From Abditibacteriota bacterium (GTDB taxonomy: Bacteria; Armatimonadota; UBA5829), in assembly GCA_017959625.1 (NCBI GenBank), contig JAGDAG010000178.1:1-10749 (forward strand): 10,749 nucleotides of DNA, written 5' to 3'. The position numbers and the translations under genes are program-made. The notes under the pieces are model-generated. The model searched no databases and was not told the DNA's origin. It worked only from the letters and a program-made list of their open reading frames with translations. Shown here piece by piece: positions 1-6,655 of the stretch. The number at the start of each line of letters is the position of its first letter. The first letter of the stretch is position 1.

Positions 1-60
1 CGTCCGGGACTGCCTGACGAGCGCCGCCGCCTTTTACAGCGGGCAGCGTTTGGGATATAA
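1..60 (+). CDS. Possible C-terminal tail of an upstream gene (partial)
   Basis: Frame 1 is open from the window edge to a TAA at 58-60 and would encode about 19 residues ending in RAAFGI. Nothing in it identifies a family. Frame 2 is also open from the edge, but it runs about 500 bases into the GH127 gene, so it is unlikely to be real. Frame 3 stops at once. If the frame 1 reading is right, the stop codon lies inside the -10 box of the next promoter. This is a weak call based only on an open frame. Confidence 0.2.
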   Translation, partial: RPGLPDERRRLLQRAAFGI

Positions 61-61
61 T
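33..61 (+). promoter_or_regulatory. Sigma-70-type promoter of the GH127 gene
   Basis: A -35 hexamer TTTACA (33-38, five of six consensus bases) is followed after exactly 17 bases by a perfect -10 hexamer TATAAT (56-61). Transcription should begin near position 68, giving a leader of about 64 bases before the ATG at 132. This is the best match to a sigma-70 promoter in the window, and it implies that the GH127 gene has its own transcription unit. Promoter activity is inferred from sequence only. Confidence 0.75.
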
Positions 62-74
62 AAAACTGTAACGC

Positions 75-124
75 TTTTGCCGAAAGGGCAAAACAGCGGC
101 CGCTGCATAATACCGTCTTTACGG
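75..124 (+). promoter_or_regulatory. Leader with three consecutive inverted repeats
   Basis: Three symmetric elements follow one another between the predicted start of transcription and the start codon. Positions 75-81 and 87-93 form a 7-bp stem (TTTTGCC/GGCAAAA) with a 5-base loop. Positions 94-105 are a perfect 12-bp palindrome, CAGCGGCCGCTG, directly adjoining it. Positions 113-116 and 121-124 form a CCGT/ACGG stem that would cover the first two bases of the Shine-Dalgarno GGAGG (123-127). None is followed by a T-run, so they are not terminators. They could be a repressor operator (the palindrome) or RNA structures affecting translation. Which of these applies cannot be told from sequence alone. 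Confidence 0.4.
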
Positions 125-131
125 AGGAACA

Positions 132-2255
132 ATGAAAAACATCATGGATATCTGCCCCCCGGGGGCTCAGAGGTGGCAGGGCGTCCTGGACGGCGCCTGC
201 CGTCTTATCGCCGCCAGGGAACTGAAAAACCGCCCTCTCTGGAAAAAATTCGTCAACGAATACAGAGCCATGCGGGACGGGGAACGCAACGCCTGGGCGG
301 GGGAATACTGGGGAAAGATGCTCAGAGGCGCGTGCATCACCTTCCGCTATACTGCCGACGAAGAGCTGTACGACGCGCTGCGGGAGACCGTGGAGGATAT
401 GCTTTCCGCCCGGGATCCTTTGGGCAGGTTCTCCACCTATACCGTGGACACCGAATTCAGAGGCTGGGACATGTGGTGCCGCAAATACGTTCTGCTGGCC
501 ATGGAGTATTTTCTGGATATATGCCCGGACGAAGCCTTGAAAGAGAAGATCGTCGGCGCCTGCAAAAGGCACGCCGATTATATATTGCAAAAAATCGGCC
601 CCGCCGAAGGGCAGCTGCCCATCGGTGACACGTCGGACTTTTGGGGCGCCTTGAACTCTTCTTCCATACTGGAGCCCATGGTGAGGCTTTACGGCGTCAC
701 CGGCGAGGCGAGATATCTGGACTTTGCGCGGTATATCATACGGGAAGGCGGCTGCGCCCACTGCGATATATTCCGGCAGGCTGCGGAAAACAAAAAGCGT
801 CCCTTTGAATACGGAGTCACCAAGGCTTACGAGATGATCTCCTGCTTCGAGGGTATCCTGGAATACTATAAGATCACGGGAGAAAAGGAATATCTTACCA
901 TGGCGGAAAACTTTTTCCGGGCCATGGAAGAGAGCGACCTTACCGTCACGGGCTGCTGCGGTACCGAGGGAGAGCTTTTAAACAACTCCTCTTCCGCCCA
1001 GACCGACCCTCTTATTACCGGCATCATGCAGGAAAACTGCGTGTCGGTGACCTGGATGAAATTTGCCGCAAAGCTTTTGGCCGTCACCGGCGATCCCCGT
1101 TACGCCGACCGTATGGAGCAGACCGCTTATAACGCCCTGCTTTCCGCGGTGAACCTGCCTTCGGCAGAGCACCCCTTCGACAGTTACGGCGCCCTTCTGT
1201 TTTCCCACAGGGGGAGGGGCCGGGGGGGCTATCAGCCTCTGGACGCCGGGGGCAGCTACGGCTGCTGCGAATGCATAGGTTCTGCCGGCACCGGGCTCAT
1301 GCCCCTTGCCGCCGTGATGGCCGACGGGGCCGGCTGCTACGTGAATTTTTACGAAAAAGGCTCCGCTCAGCTTCCCTGGGGCGATCTGCAGACGGAAACG
1401 GGATATCCCGCCGACGGGCGTATAAAAATAACCGTAAACTCCGACAAGCGCTTTGCCCTCAGGCTGCGCATACCCGGCTGGTGCCGCCGCTGCAGCCTTT
1501 CCGTGAACGGCAATGCCGCAGCGGCCGTTCCGGGCAAATGGGCCGTTCTGGACCGGCAGTGGGAGAGGGGCGACACAGTGCTGCTTTCTCTCGATATGGA
1601 CGTCGTTCCGGTAAAGGCCCGCCCCGGCAGGATAGAAGTCTGCGAAAGGCACACCGCTCTCCGGCGGGGCCCCCTTGTGCTTGCCAGGGATGCCCGCATG
1701 GGCGGAGACATACTGCAGCCCTGCCGCCCGGCGCTGCGGGACGGCGCCGCGATAGCGGAGCCCTGCAGGGAACCCGCTTTTCCCTGTATGGCGGCGGTCG
1801 AAGTGAAGGACGAAAACGGCGGCTTTTTCCCCATGGCGGACTACGCTTCCTGCGGAAAGACCCTGGACGAGGCGTCCTTTATGACCTGCTGGCTGCCGGA
1901 GATCGATTATCTGACTCCGGAAAAAGAGCGGTTCCGTATCGTCTGCGATACCGGCGCTCTTGCTTTTGATCAAAACAAAAAAGCCGTTTTGAAGCCAGAA
2001 GGCGCGCTTTTTGAAGCGTCGGCGGCGGGAGAAGGCTATTACCGGCTCCGTTCGGAGGACGGTTATCTGAGCATAAGCCGCGGGGAGCTCGTCTCGGAAA
2101 AGGAAAGAGCGGGGGAAAACCGGCTTTTCCGGCTGGTTTCGGATCTTGCGGGAAAAAGATATATAGTCTGCAAAGAAAGTTCTTCTTTGCCCGGCGTGGA
2201 TGAGAACGGAAGGGTGGTCTGTTCGAGGGCTTTGTTCAAATGGACGCTGAAATAA
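132..2255 (+). CDS. GH127-family (DUF1680) glycoside hydrolase, probable beta-L-arabinofuranosidase
   Basis: The 707-residue product matches the GH127/DUF1680 pattern. It has GWDMWCRKYVLLAMEYF at about 111-127, an alpha/alpha-barrel region to about 400, RIPGWC at 446-451 and RRGPLVLA at 511-518. In the characterised Bifidobacterium enzyme HypBA1, a Glu, a nearby Cys and a Cys pair bind zinc, and the first Cys of the pair is the nucleophile. The equivalents here are E301, C303, C378 and C379, and the E301-C378 spacing (77) is close to that of HypBA1 (79). The acid/base Glu is less clear, possibly E281. There is no signal peptide, so the enzyme should act in the cytoplasm on imported arabinose-containing oligosaccharides. 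Residues from about 605 on form a C-terminal extension with a YRLRSEDGYLSI motif that looks beta-rich. The start is supported by GGAGG at 123-127. Related families GH142 and GH146 share the fold, so the exact substrate is inference. Confidence 0.85.
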   Translation: MKNIMDICPPGAQRWQGVLDGACRLIAARELKNRPLWKKFVNEYRAMRDGERNAWAGEYWGKMLRGACITFRYTADEELYDALRETVEDMLSARDPLGRFSTYTVDTEFRGWDMWCRKYVLLAMEYFLDICPDEALKEKIVGACKRHADYILQKIGPAEGQLPIGDTSDFWGALNSSSILEPMVRLYGVTGEARYLDFARYIIREGGCAHCDIFRQAAENKKRPFEYGVTKAYEMISCFEGILEYYKITGEKEYLTMAENFFRAMEESDLTVTGCCGTEGELLNNSSSAQTDPLITGIMQENCVSVTWMKFAAKLLAVTGDPRYADRMEQTAYNALLSAVNLPSAEHPFDSYGALLFSHRGRGRGGYQPLDAGGSYGCCECIGSAGTGLMPLAAVMADGAGCYVNFYEKGSAQLPWGDLQTETGYPADGRIKITVNSDKRFALRLRIPGWCRRCSLSVNGNAAAAVPGKWAVLDRQWERGDTVLLSLDMDVVPVKARPGRIEVCERHTALRRGPLVLARDARMGGDILQPCRPALRDGAAIAEPCREPAFPCMAAVEVKDENGGFFPMADYASCGKTLDEASFMTCWLPEIDYLTPEKERFRIVCDTGALAFDQNKKAVLKPEGALFEASAAGEGYYRLRSEDGYLSISRGELVSEKERAGENRLFRLVSDLAGKRYIVCKESSSLPGVDENGRVVCSRALFKWTLK

Positions 2256-2260
2256 ACCGA

Positions 2261-2285
2261 GGGGAGCCCAGCTCCCCGTTTTTTT
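2261..2285 (+). terminator. Intrinsic terminator 1 after the GH127 gene
   Basis: GGGGAGC (2261-2267) pairs perfectly with GCTCCCC (2271-2277) across a 3-base loop, CCA. After one G comes a run of seven T at 2279-2285. It begins five bases after the stop codon. On the minus strand the hairpin is followed only by a weak T-poor stretch, so it works mainly for plus-strand transcription. Confidence 0.85.
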
Positions 2286-2313
2286 GCCGCGGAGAAAAGC
2301 CCGCGGCTTTTTT
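2286..2313 (+). terminator. Intrinsic terminator 2, in tandem with the first
   Basis: GCCGCGG (2286-2292) pairs with CCGCGGC (2301-2307) around an 8-base A-rich loop, followed by six T at 2308-2313. It directly follows the T-run of the first terminator. On the minus strand the hairpin is followed by A rather than T, so it gives little termination for the converging bioY transcript. Confidence 0.8.
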
Positions 2314-2333
2314 GCAGGTCGGCAGAGTCGGTT

Positions 2334-2840
2334 TTATTCCTTTTCCGGGCCGGAGGCCCATACCCCGAGAGCCAGAAGGCATGCGGCGGCTATCTTGATG
2401 AAGTCCCACAGGACAAAGGGGGCTATACCCCATAACAGGGCTGTTTCCGGGCCGTTTTTTATCAAGAGGCACGCCGCTCCGCACAGATACACCACAAAAA
2501 GCCCCGGCAAAAGGCTTGCAATAAGGGCAAAAAGGGTCTTTCGGCTTTTCTTTGCGGCAATACTCATTGCGGCCGCCCCAAAGGGAAGAGAGAGCAGATA
2601 GCCGGCGCCGCTGCCGGCAAGGCCGTCCTTCGAGGAAAAGACGTCAAGCCCCAGAGCGCCCGCCGCCAGATACAGTATAACGGAAAAGACGCAGGTCTTC
2701 GTGTCGTAAAGAAGAGCGAGGAGGGCTATACAAAAAATATGGCCCGTTACGGGAACGGGCCCTCCCGCGGAGAGCTTCAGCCTTGAGGAAAGGTAAAGAA
2801 AAAACGCTCCCGCCAGGCTTCTCAGAACGAAGGCGGCCAT
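2334..2840 (-). CDS. bioY: BioY-type biotin transporter (ECF substrate-binding membrane protein)
   Basis: The 168-residue product is very hydrophobic, with about six membrane segments. It carries the BioY landmarks: GGPVPVTGH at 26-34, YLAAGALGLDVFSS at 57-70, a Gly-rich loop followed by GYLLSLPFGA at 80-89, and PFVLWDFIKIA at 141-151 (compare PF..GD..K in the family, here D146 and K149). BioY binds biotin and brings it across the inner membrane, either alone or with an ECF ATPase module. No such module is visible here. Its ATG (2840-2838) overlaps the TGA of the upstream gene as TGATG, and no good Shine-Dalgarno precedes it, so translation probably depends on re-initiation. No BirA-like operator is apparent upstream of the unit. 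The gene is complete, and its length is slightly below the usual figure of about 180-200. Confidence 0.85.
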   Translation of the reverse strand: MAAFVLRSLAGAFFLYLSSRLKLSAGGPVPVTGHIFCIALLALLYDTKTCVFSVILYLAAGALGLDVFSSKDGLAGSGAGYLLSLPFGAAAMSIAAKKSRKTLFALIASLLPGLFVVYLCGAACLLIKNGPETALLWGIAPFVLWDFIKIAAACLLALGVWASGPEKE

Positions 2841-4225
2841 CAGAAGCCCAGTATCCCGACGCTGAGTTTCAGCTTTTTGTCGTGAAAATCGTAAGAAGCG
2901 CCGGACCAGAAGCAGTCGGTCTTGTAGCCCAGCGCCACGCCGTAACGGTAGGCTGTCTTCAGATTGAAGTTGTAGGCGTACCAGCCGCCCAGGATATACT
3001 TGCCGATGTTTTTCTGGCCGGCGGCAATCAGGCCCTGTTCGTAGGCTATGGAGTCGAATTCAAAGGGAGTGAAGCCTTTTTCCTTTGCCCACAGATATCT
3101 TAAGGTCCAGAAGGAATTGTCGGCGTAAAAGCGTGAAAGATCGACTCCGCAGGCAAGAGCCCTGTAGGTGCTCTTATCCTCATAGCGGTTGTAGATGCCC
3201 TTTACCACCGGCTGGACCGTAACGCCTCCGAAGGTGCCCAGAGTATAGGGAAGCTCCGCCTCCGCAGTGAATTTCGAGCGATATTTGTCGTCGTAATATA
3301 TCGATTTTTCTTTGTCTTGCGGTTCGTCCTTTTCCCGGCACCAGCTCACCAAGAGGGAGGGGGTAAGCAGCGCTCTTCTGTCCGCGCCGCCGGTTTTGCC
3401 GAAGGGCGGGAAAAAATAACGCAGGCTTGCCTGGGGCATGCGGTAAACCAGAAGGGTCTCCTTGTCAAGAGTTGACATTTTGTGTTTATACATAGCCTGC
3501 AGGCTGCCTATGAGGCGGGCGGGGGCCTTTTCCGCGGCAGGCGCTTCCCCGAAGGTGAGAGAATAGTCGGTGACGTATTTTACCGTGTCGTTCACCTGCA
3601 GGGTCTTGTAGCGGGAGATATCCAGATAACCGTCAAAGCCGTGCTCTATTTCGGCGTTGAAGGAAAACCGGCTTTTTGTGCCGTATTTCAGAGCGGCGTA
3701 TCCGTAGGTGTGGTAGCGGTCTATGAATACCGGAGAATACTTCAGGGTCAGCCCGTCGTCTTTGCCGTAGCCCGGCACCGGCAGGGCGACGAGGGGCTTT
3801 CTGCCGTCGGGGTCGTAATTGTAGCGGTAGCCCGGCAGACTGAGAAGCTTTTTGTCCCTGTATTTAAGAGAAATGTCCTTCAGGCTGATGCGGTAGCGTC
3901 CGTTGACGTTTTCCGCCTCCACCAGGCCCGCTCCCACCGAGATATGGGGGCGTTCTTTGTCGCTGCAGGTGAAAAAACGCACGTTTTCCGCTCTGAAACT
4001 CTCTTCCTTTTTGTAAAACAGGCTGTCGGCAAGCAGGGTGTAAAAATCGTAGCGCCCTTCCACGTGCCCCTTTGCGGCGATGTCGGCGGAGGTCCCCGAA
4101 ATGGAGTCCGCTTCTATCACTGCGTCGCCCTGAGGCGCCCTGTAAACGCTGAGATATTCTTCCCCGGACGCCGGAAGAAAGGACGCCGCCAGGGCTATTG
4201 CAAACAAAATGACAAGGTTTTTCAT
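2840..4225 (-). CDS. Short LptD/OstA-like outer-membrane protein
   Basis: The 461-residue product has a Sec signal peptide (MKNLVILFAIALAASFLPASG, cleavage near 21). Residues 34-130 look like an LptA/OstA beta-jellyroll: VIEADSISGTSADIAAKGHVEG, then repeated strands through ADSLFYKKEESFRAENVRFF. Residues from about 140 on consist of alternating amphipathic strands rich in Tyr and end in LSVGILGF. A terminal Phe is the usual signal for insertion by the BAM machinery. LptD inserts lipopolysaccharide into the outer membrane. This protein is much shorter than E. coli LptD (784 residues), so it is either a minimal lineage-specific form or a paralog with another role. It is the first gene of a two-gene minus-strand unit with bioY. 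There is no Shine-Dalgarno before the ATG, and the promoter position suggests a leaderless mRNA. Confidence is good for an OstA-like barrel protein and moderate for a true LptD role. Confidence 0.7.
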   Translation of the reverse strand: MKNLVILFAIALAASFLPASGEEYLSVYRAPQGDAVIEADSISGTSADIAAKGHVEGRYDFYTLLADSLFYKKEESFRAENVRFFTCSDKERPHISVGAGLVEAENVNGRYRISLKDISLKYRDKKLLSLPGYRYNYDPDGRKPLVALPVPGYGKDDGLTLKYSPVFIDRYHTYGYAALKYGTKSRFSFNAEIEHGFDGYLDISRYKTLQVNDTVKYVTDYSLTFGEAPAAEKAPARLIGSLQAMYKHKMSTLDKETLLVYRMPQASLRYFFPPFGKTGGADRRALLTPSLLVSWCREKDEPQDKEKSIYYDDKYRSKFTAEAELPYTLGTFGGVTVQPVVKGIYNRYEDKSTYRALACGVDLSRFYADNSFWTLRYLWAKEKGFTPFEFDSIAYEQGLIAAGQKNIGKYILGGWYAYNFNLKTAYRYGVALGYKTDCFWSGASYDFHDKKLKLSVGILGF

Positions 4226-4231
4226 ACAGTT

Positions 4232-4261
4232 ATTATATCAGCTGCGGGGGCAAAAAGTCAA
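4232..4261 (-). promoter_or_regulatory. Sigma-70-type promoter giving a leaderless transcript
   Basis: On the minus strand, TTGACT (4261-4256, five of six consensus bases) is followed after 18 bases by a perfect TATAAT (4237-4232). The usual start, seven bases past the -10 box, falls on 4225, the A of the ATG of the LptD-like gene. Only AACTGT lies between the -10 box and the start codon, and no Shine-Dalgarno is present. The promoter call is strong by sequence. The leaderless conclusion is inference from spacing. Confidence 0.75.
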
Positions 4262-4272
4262 GAAAAGCCTTA

Positions 4273-4301
4273 TGGAAATAATGCGCCGGGTATGCTATAA
4301 T
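4273..4301 (+). promoter_or_regulatory. Extended -10 promoter of the hydrolase A-B-C operon
   Basis: TATGCTATAAT at 4291-4301 contains an extended -10 element (TGC then TATAAT at 4296-4301). The -35 position 17 bases upstream is weak (TGGAAA, 4273-4278, four of six), as is usual for extended -10 promoters. Transcription would start near 4308, leaving an AT-rich leader of about 26 bases. The site lies back to back with the minus-strand promoter, with 11 bases between the two -35 boxes. Confidence 0.7.
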
Positions 4302-4320
4302 TATTTTGTAAAATATATTT

Positions 4321-4328
4321 AAGGGGGA
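4321..4328 (+). promoter_or_regulatory. Ribosome binding site of hydrolase A
   Basis: AAGGGGGA precedes the ATG at 4334 by five bases. It resembles AAGGAGGA with one change and confirms this ATG as the start, in line with the signal peptide that follows. Confidence 0.7.
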
Positions 4329-4333
4329 TAAAA

Positions 4334-6631
4334 ATGAAATTTACAGCCCTGCTTTTTATGCTCATACTGTCCTGCGCGGCCTTCGGAGCGGAGCCTGTCG
4401 CTTCGTGGACGCCCCAGGACGAAAGCAGTATCGCGCTGGGTACCGGAGGCGACTGCAAGGTACGGTTCGATACAGTGGAAGGAAAAGCCTGCGCGGTGGC
4501 AGAGGACAGCGGCGCCGGCTACAACTGCATGTATTTCATTATAGACCCCAGGGTCATGAGCAGGATCGGGCCCGAGGGGTCCTTCGTCATAGAATACTGC
4601 CTTACCCGGGGTTCCTTCATTCAGCTTGCCGCGCATTACAATTCCTCCAAAGAGGCTTACGCCAACGCAGGCTCTGCCCAGTATATGAAGGGCGGCTGGA
4701 ACAGGGCAGTGGTGAATTACGACGATTTTGCGCCGGCAGGCAAAATGAATCTGGAAGCCAGTTTCCGCCTGAGCACCGCTCCCGGTCTGGCTGTGAGCCG
4801 CGTGGATATATACAACGAGAAACTGGAGCCCGAGAGCCAGGAAGACGCCCTGGACAATTATTTTGAAGCCATGAAATTCAACAACAAAAGGGATGCCGAT
4901 ACCCGTTACGTTTACGGCATAGGCGTATACGACCTCATAGACGTGAATACCGGCAAGCTTTTCAGGAAGCTGGGAGTCACCAGCGTGGAGAACTACCTGA
5001 CCTGGCGTTCCGTGGAGAACGAAGGCAAGGACAAGTGGGACTGGTCCCTGTGGGACAAGAACCTGGATATCATCAAAAAGAGCGGCCTCAAGTGGTCGCC
5101 GGCCATCATGCACTCTCCGGCCTACACCATTCCCGACTGGTACGCCGAAAGCGATGAGTTCGTGCCCAATACCTGTCTGGAGCACAACACAGCCGGCAAG
5201 ACCATAAGCCTTTGGACCCCGGGCTTTGACAAATGGACCGAAAGGTTCATAAAGGCCTTTGCGGAGCGCTACGGAGATTCGGGCATGATCGAATCCCTGA
5301 TCCCCGGCATACAGGGGGACTTCGGCGAAGCCATCTACACCGTGAATGGCAACGACGTTATATACAACCTCATAGGCGGCCCCTACCACAATCATATAGG
5401 CTACTGGTGCAACGACCCCTACGCCCTTGCAGACTTTCAGGCCTTTGCAAAAGAGAAATACGGCGATACGGAAAAGCTCAACAAAACGTGGAGCACCGAT
5501 TTCGCCGGCTTTGAAGACGTCCGCTTCCCGTTTTACAGCGAGGAGGAGATCAACGCCTATTACGGCAGGATGCAGACGGACCCTTCCTGCCGCAGGTATT
5601 ATCTGGACTTCGTTTACTGGTACCGCAACTCCATGACTAAATGGGCGGACTGGTGGCTGGGGATGCTGCGGAAGTATTTCCCCGACACTCCCATCTATCT
5701 CTGCACCGGCGGCCATACTGACCCGCGCCTGGGAGCCAATTTTGCCGAGGAGTGCCGGGTCGCCGCCAAGAACAAGGCGGGAGTGCGCATCACCAACGAG
5801 AACTCCGACTACGTGGACAACTTCGTCCACACCCGCCAGGTGTCCTCCGCAGGGAAATACTACGGCGCCTATTACGGCTACGAGCCCGCAGGTCCCGAGG
5901 ATGAAGTGGGCATAGTGGCCCGTATCTACAACTCCACGGCTTCCGGCTGCGACCATCTGCACGATTATCAGGGCAACGTCACCCAGACCGAGGAGCGCAT
6001 CGCGCAGCAGCAGAAGCATATCGGATATCTTTTCAGCGGGGAGGCCGTGGTGCCCATCGCTCTCTGGTATCCCAATACCGACAGCGATATCCGCAACAAC
6101 GGGGCGAATATATTTATGGAATATATAAAGCCCATCCGCGCGTATTTCGATTTTGACTATCTGGACGACAGTATGCCGGAGGCTCTGGACGAGTATAAGG
6201 TGCTGGTCATAACCGGCTGCTCCGTTATTGAGACGGAGCATGCAAAGAAGATAGCCGAATTTGCCCGCCGGGGCGGCAGAGTCGCGGTGGTGGGCGTGGA
6301 CAAGTTTACCTCCGTGGAGGGCACGGGCGAGCCGGAAAAGCTGCTGTTCCCCAAATCCCGGGAGGGCGGAGCCTTCGGAAAGGGCTTCATTTACAGGCTT
6401 CCGGATTTCGAGGCTCTGGCGGCCAATATGCATACGGCTCTTAAGAAGCTGGGCTATCCCGCCTACAGCATGACGGACGATCTGGTTTACGTCACTATGC
6501 TGAAGGGCAACCGCTTCTTTATATACAACAAGGAAAAAGAAGCCAGAACCGTGACCGTGGAATACAAGGGAAAGACCTGGGAAATAGAGTGCGCCCCGGA
6601 GACCATAACCGACTACACTCTGGAAAAATAA
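4334..6631 (+). CDS. Secreted GH42/GH14-like glycoside hydrolase (paralog A)
   Basis: The 765-residue product starts with a Sec signal peptide cleaved after AFGA (residue 19). Residues 20-165 form a beta-sandwich resembling a carbohydrate-binding domain. Residues 190-560 look like a TIM barrel. Residues 570-690 resemble the flavodoxin-like trimerisation domain of GH42 (LDEYKVLVITGCSVIE, then FARRGGRVAVV). Residues 715-765 form a small C-terminal beta domain. The block WCNDPYALADFQAFAKEKYG is typical of GH42-type proteins. The probable acid/base is E332 in GIQGDFGEAIY. The second catalytic Glu is either E489 (RITNENSDY, compare the GEN of beta-amylase) or E517 (GYEPAG, compare the E-x-x-P-G of GH42). 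GDFGE differs from the Asn-Glu pair usual in GH42, so the family is unsettled and substrate is unknown. It heads an operon with B, which starts 24 bases later. Confidence 0.75.
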   Translation: MKFTALLFMLILSCAAFGAEPVASWTPQDESSIALGTGGDCKVRFDTVEGKACAVAEDSGAGYNCMYFIIDPRVMSRIGPEGSFVIEYCLTRGSFIQLAAHYNSSKEAYANAGSAQYMKGGWNRAVVNYDDFAPAGKMNLEASFRLSTAPGLAVSRVDIYNEKLEPESQEDALDNYFEAMKFNNKRDADTRYVYGIGVYDLIDVNTGKLFRKLGVTSVENYLTWRSVENEGKDKWDWSLWDKNLDIIKKSGLKWSPAIMHSPAYTIPDWYAESDEFVPNTCLEHNTAGKTISLWTPGFDKWTERFIKAFAERYGDSGMIESLIPGIQGDFGEAIYTVNGNDVIYNLIGGPYHNHIGYWCNDPYALADFQAFAKEKYGDTEKLNKTWSTDFAGFEDVRFPFYSEEEINAYYGRMQTDPSCRRYYLDFVYWYRNSMTKWADWWLGMLRKYFPDTPIYLCTGGHTDPRLGANFAEECRVAAKNKAGVRITNENSDYVDNFVHTRQVSSAGKYYGAYYGYEPAGPEDEVGIVARIYNSTASGCDHLHDYQGNVTQTEERIAQQQKHIGYLFSGEAVVPIALWYPNTDSDIRNNGANIFMEYIKPIRAYFDFDYLDDSMPEALDEYKVLVITGCSVIETEHAKKIAEFARRGGRVAVVGVDKFTSVEGTGEPEKLLFPKSREGGAFGKGFIYRLPDFEALAANMHTALKKLGYPAYSMTDDLVYVTMLKGNRFFIYNKEKEARTVTVEYKGKTWEIECAPETITDYTLEK

Positions 6632-6642
6632 AGCTTTTCATC

Positions 6643-6648
6643 AGGTGA
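6643..6648 (+). promoter_or_regulatory. Ribosome binding site deciding the GTG start of hydrolase B
   Basis: AGGTGA lies seven bases before the GTG at 6656. The next in-frame ATG (residue 8) falls inside the hydrophobic core of the signal peptide and would remove its basic N-terminus. GTG is therefore the better start. Confidence 0.65.
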
Positions 6649-6655
6649 CAGGGCT

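Noticed and set aside
50..628. Plus-strand 192-codon frame overlapping the start of the GH127 gene
   Set aside because: It overlaps a well supported gene for about 500 bases, is rich in Arg and Gly as expected for a shifted frame, and has no recognisable domain.
978..1973. Minus-strand 331-codon frame inside the GH127 gene
   Set aside because: The sense frame has catalytic residues and family motifs. The antisense product is Ala/Gly-rich without family features.
3482..4300. Plus-strand 272-codon frame opposite the LptD-like gene
   Set aside because: It overlaps both divergent promoters and most of a gene with signal peptide and barrel pattern, and it lacks a credible start site.
4334..4378. 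Possible lipobox (ILSC, Cys14) in hydrolase A
   Set aside because: Leu at -2 is atypical, the Cys is absent in B and C, and all three have plausible signal peptidase I sites near residue 19.
4319..6433. A 704-codon open frame on the minus strand opposite hydrolase A
   Set aside because: Similar long antisense frames occur opposite B (7283-8902) and C (9188-10723) and mirror the same paralogous DNA. They follow from codon use of the real genes. They have no ribosome binding site, and the sense proteins have clear domains and signal peptides.
6632..6655. AAGCTTTT palindrome between hydrolases A and B as a terminator
   Set aside because: There is no GC-rich stem and no proper T-run, and the gap is only 24 bases.
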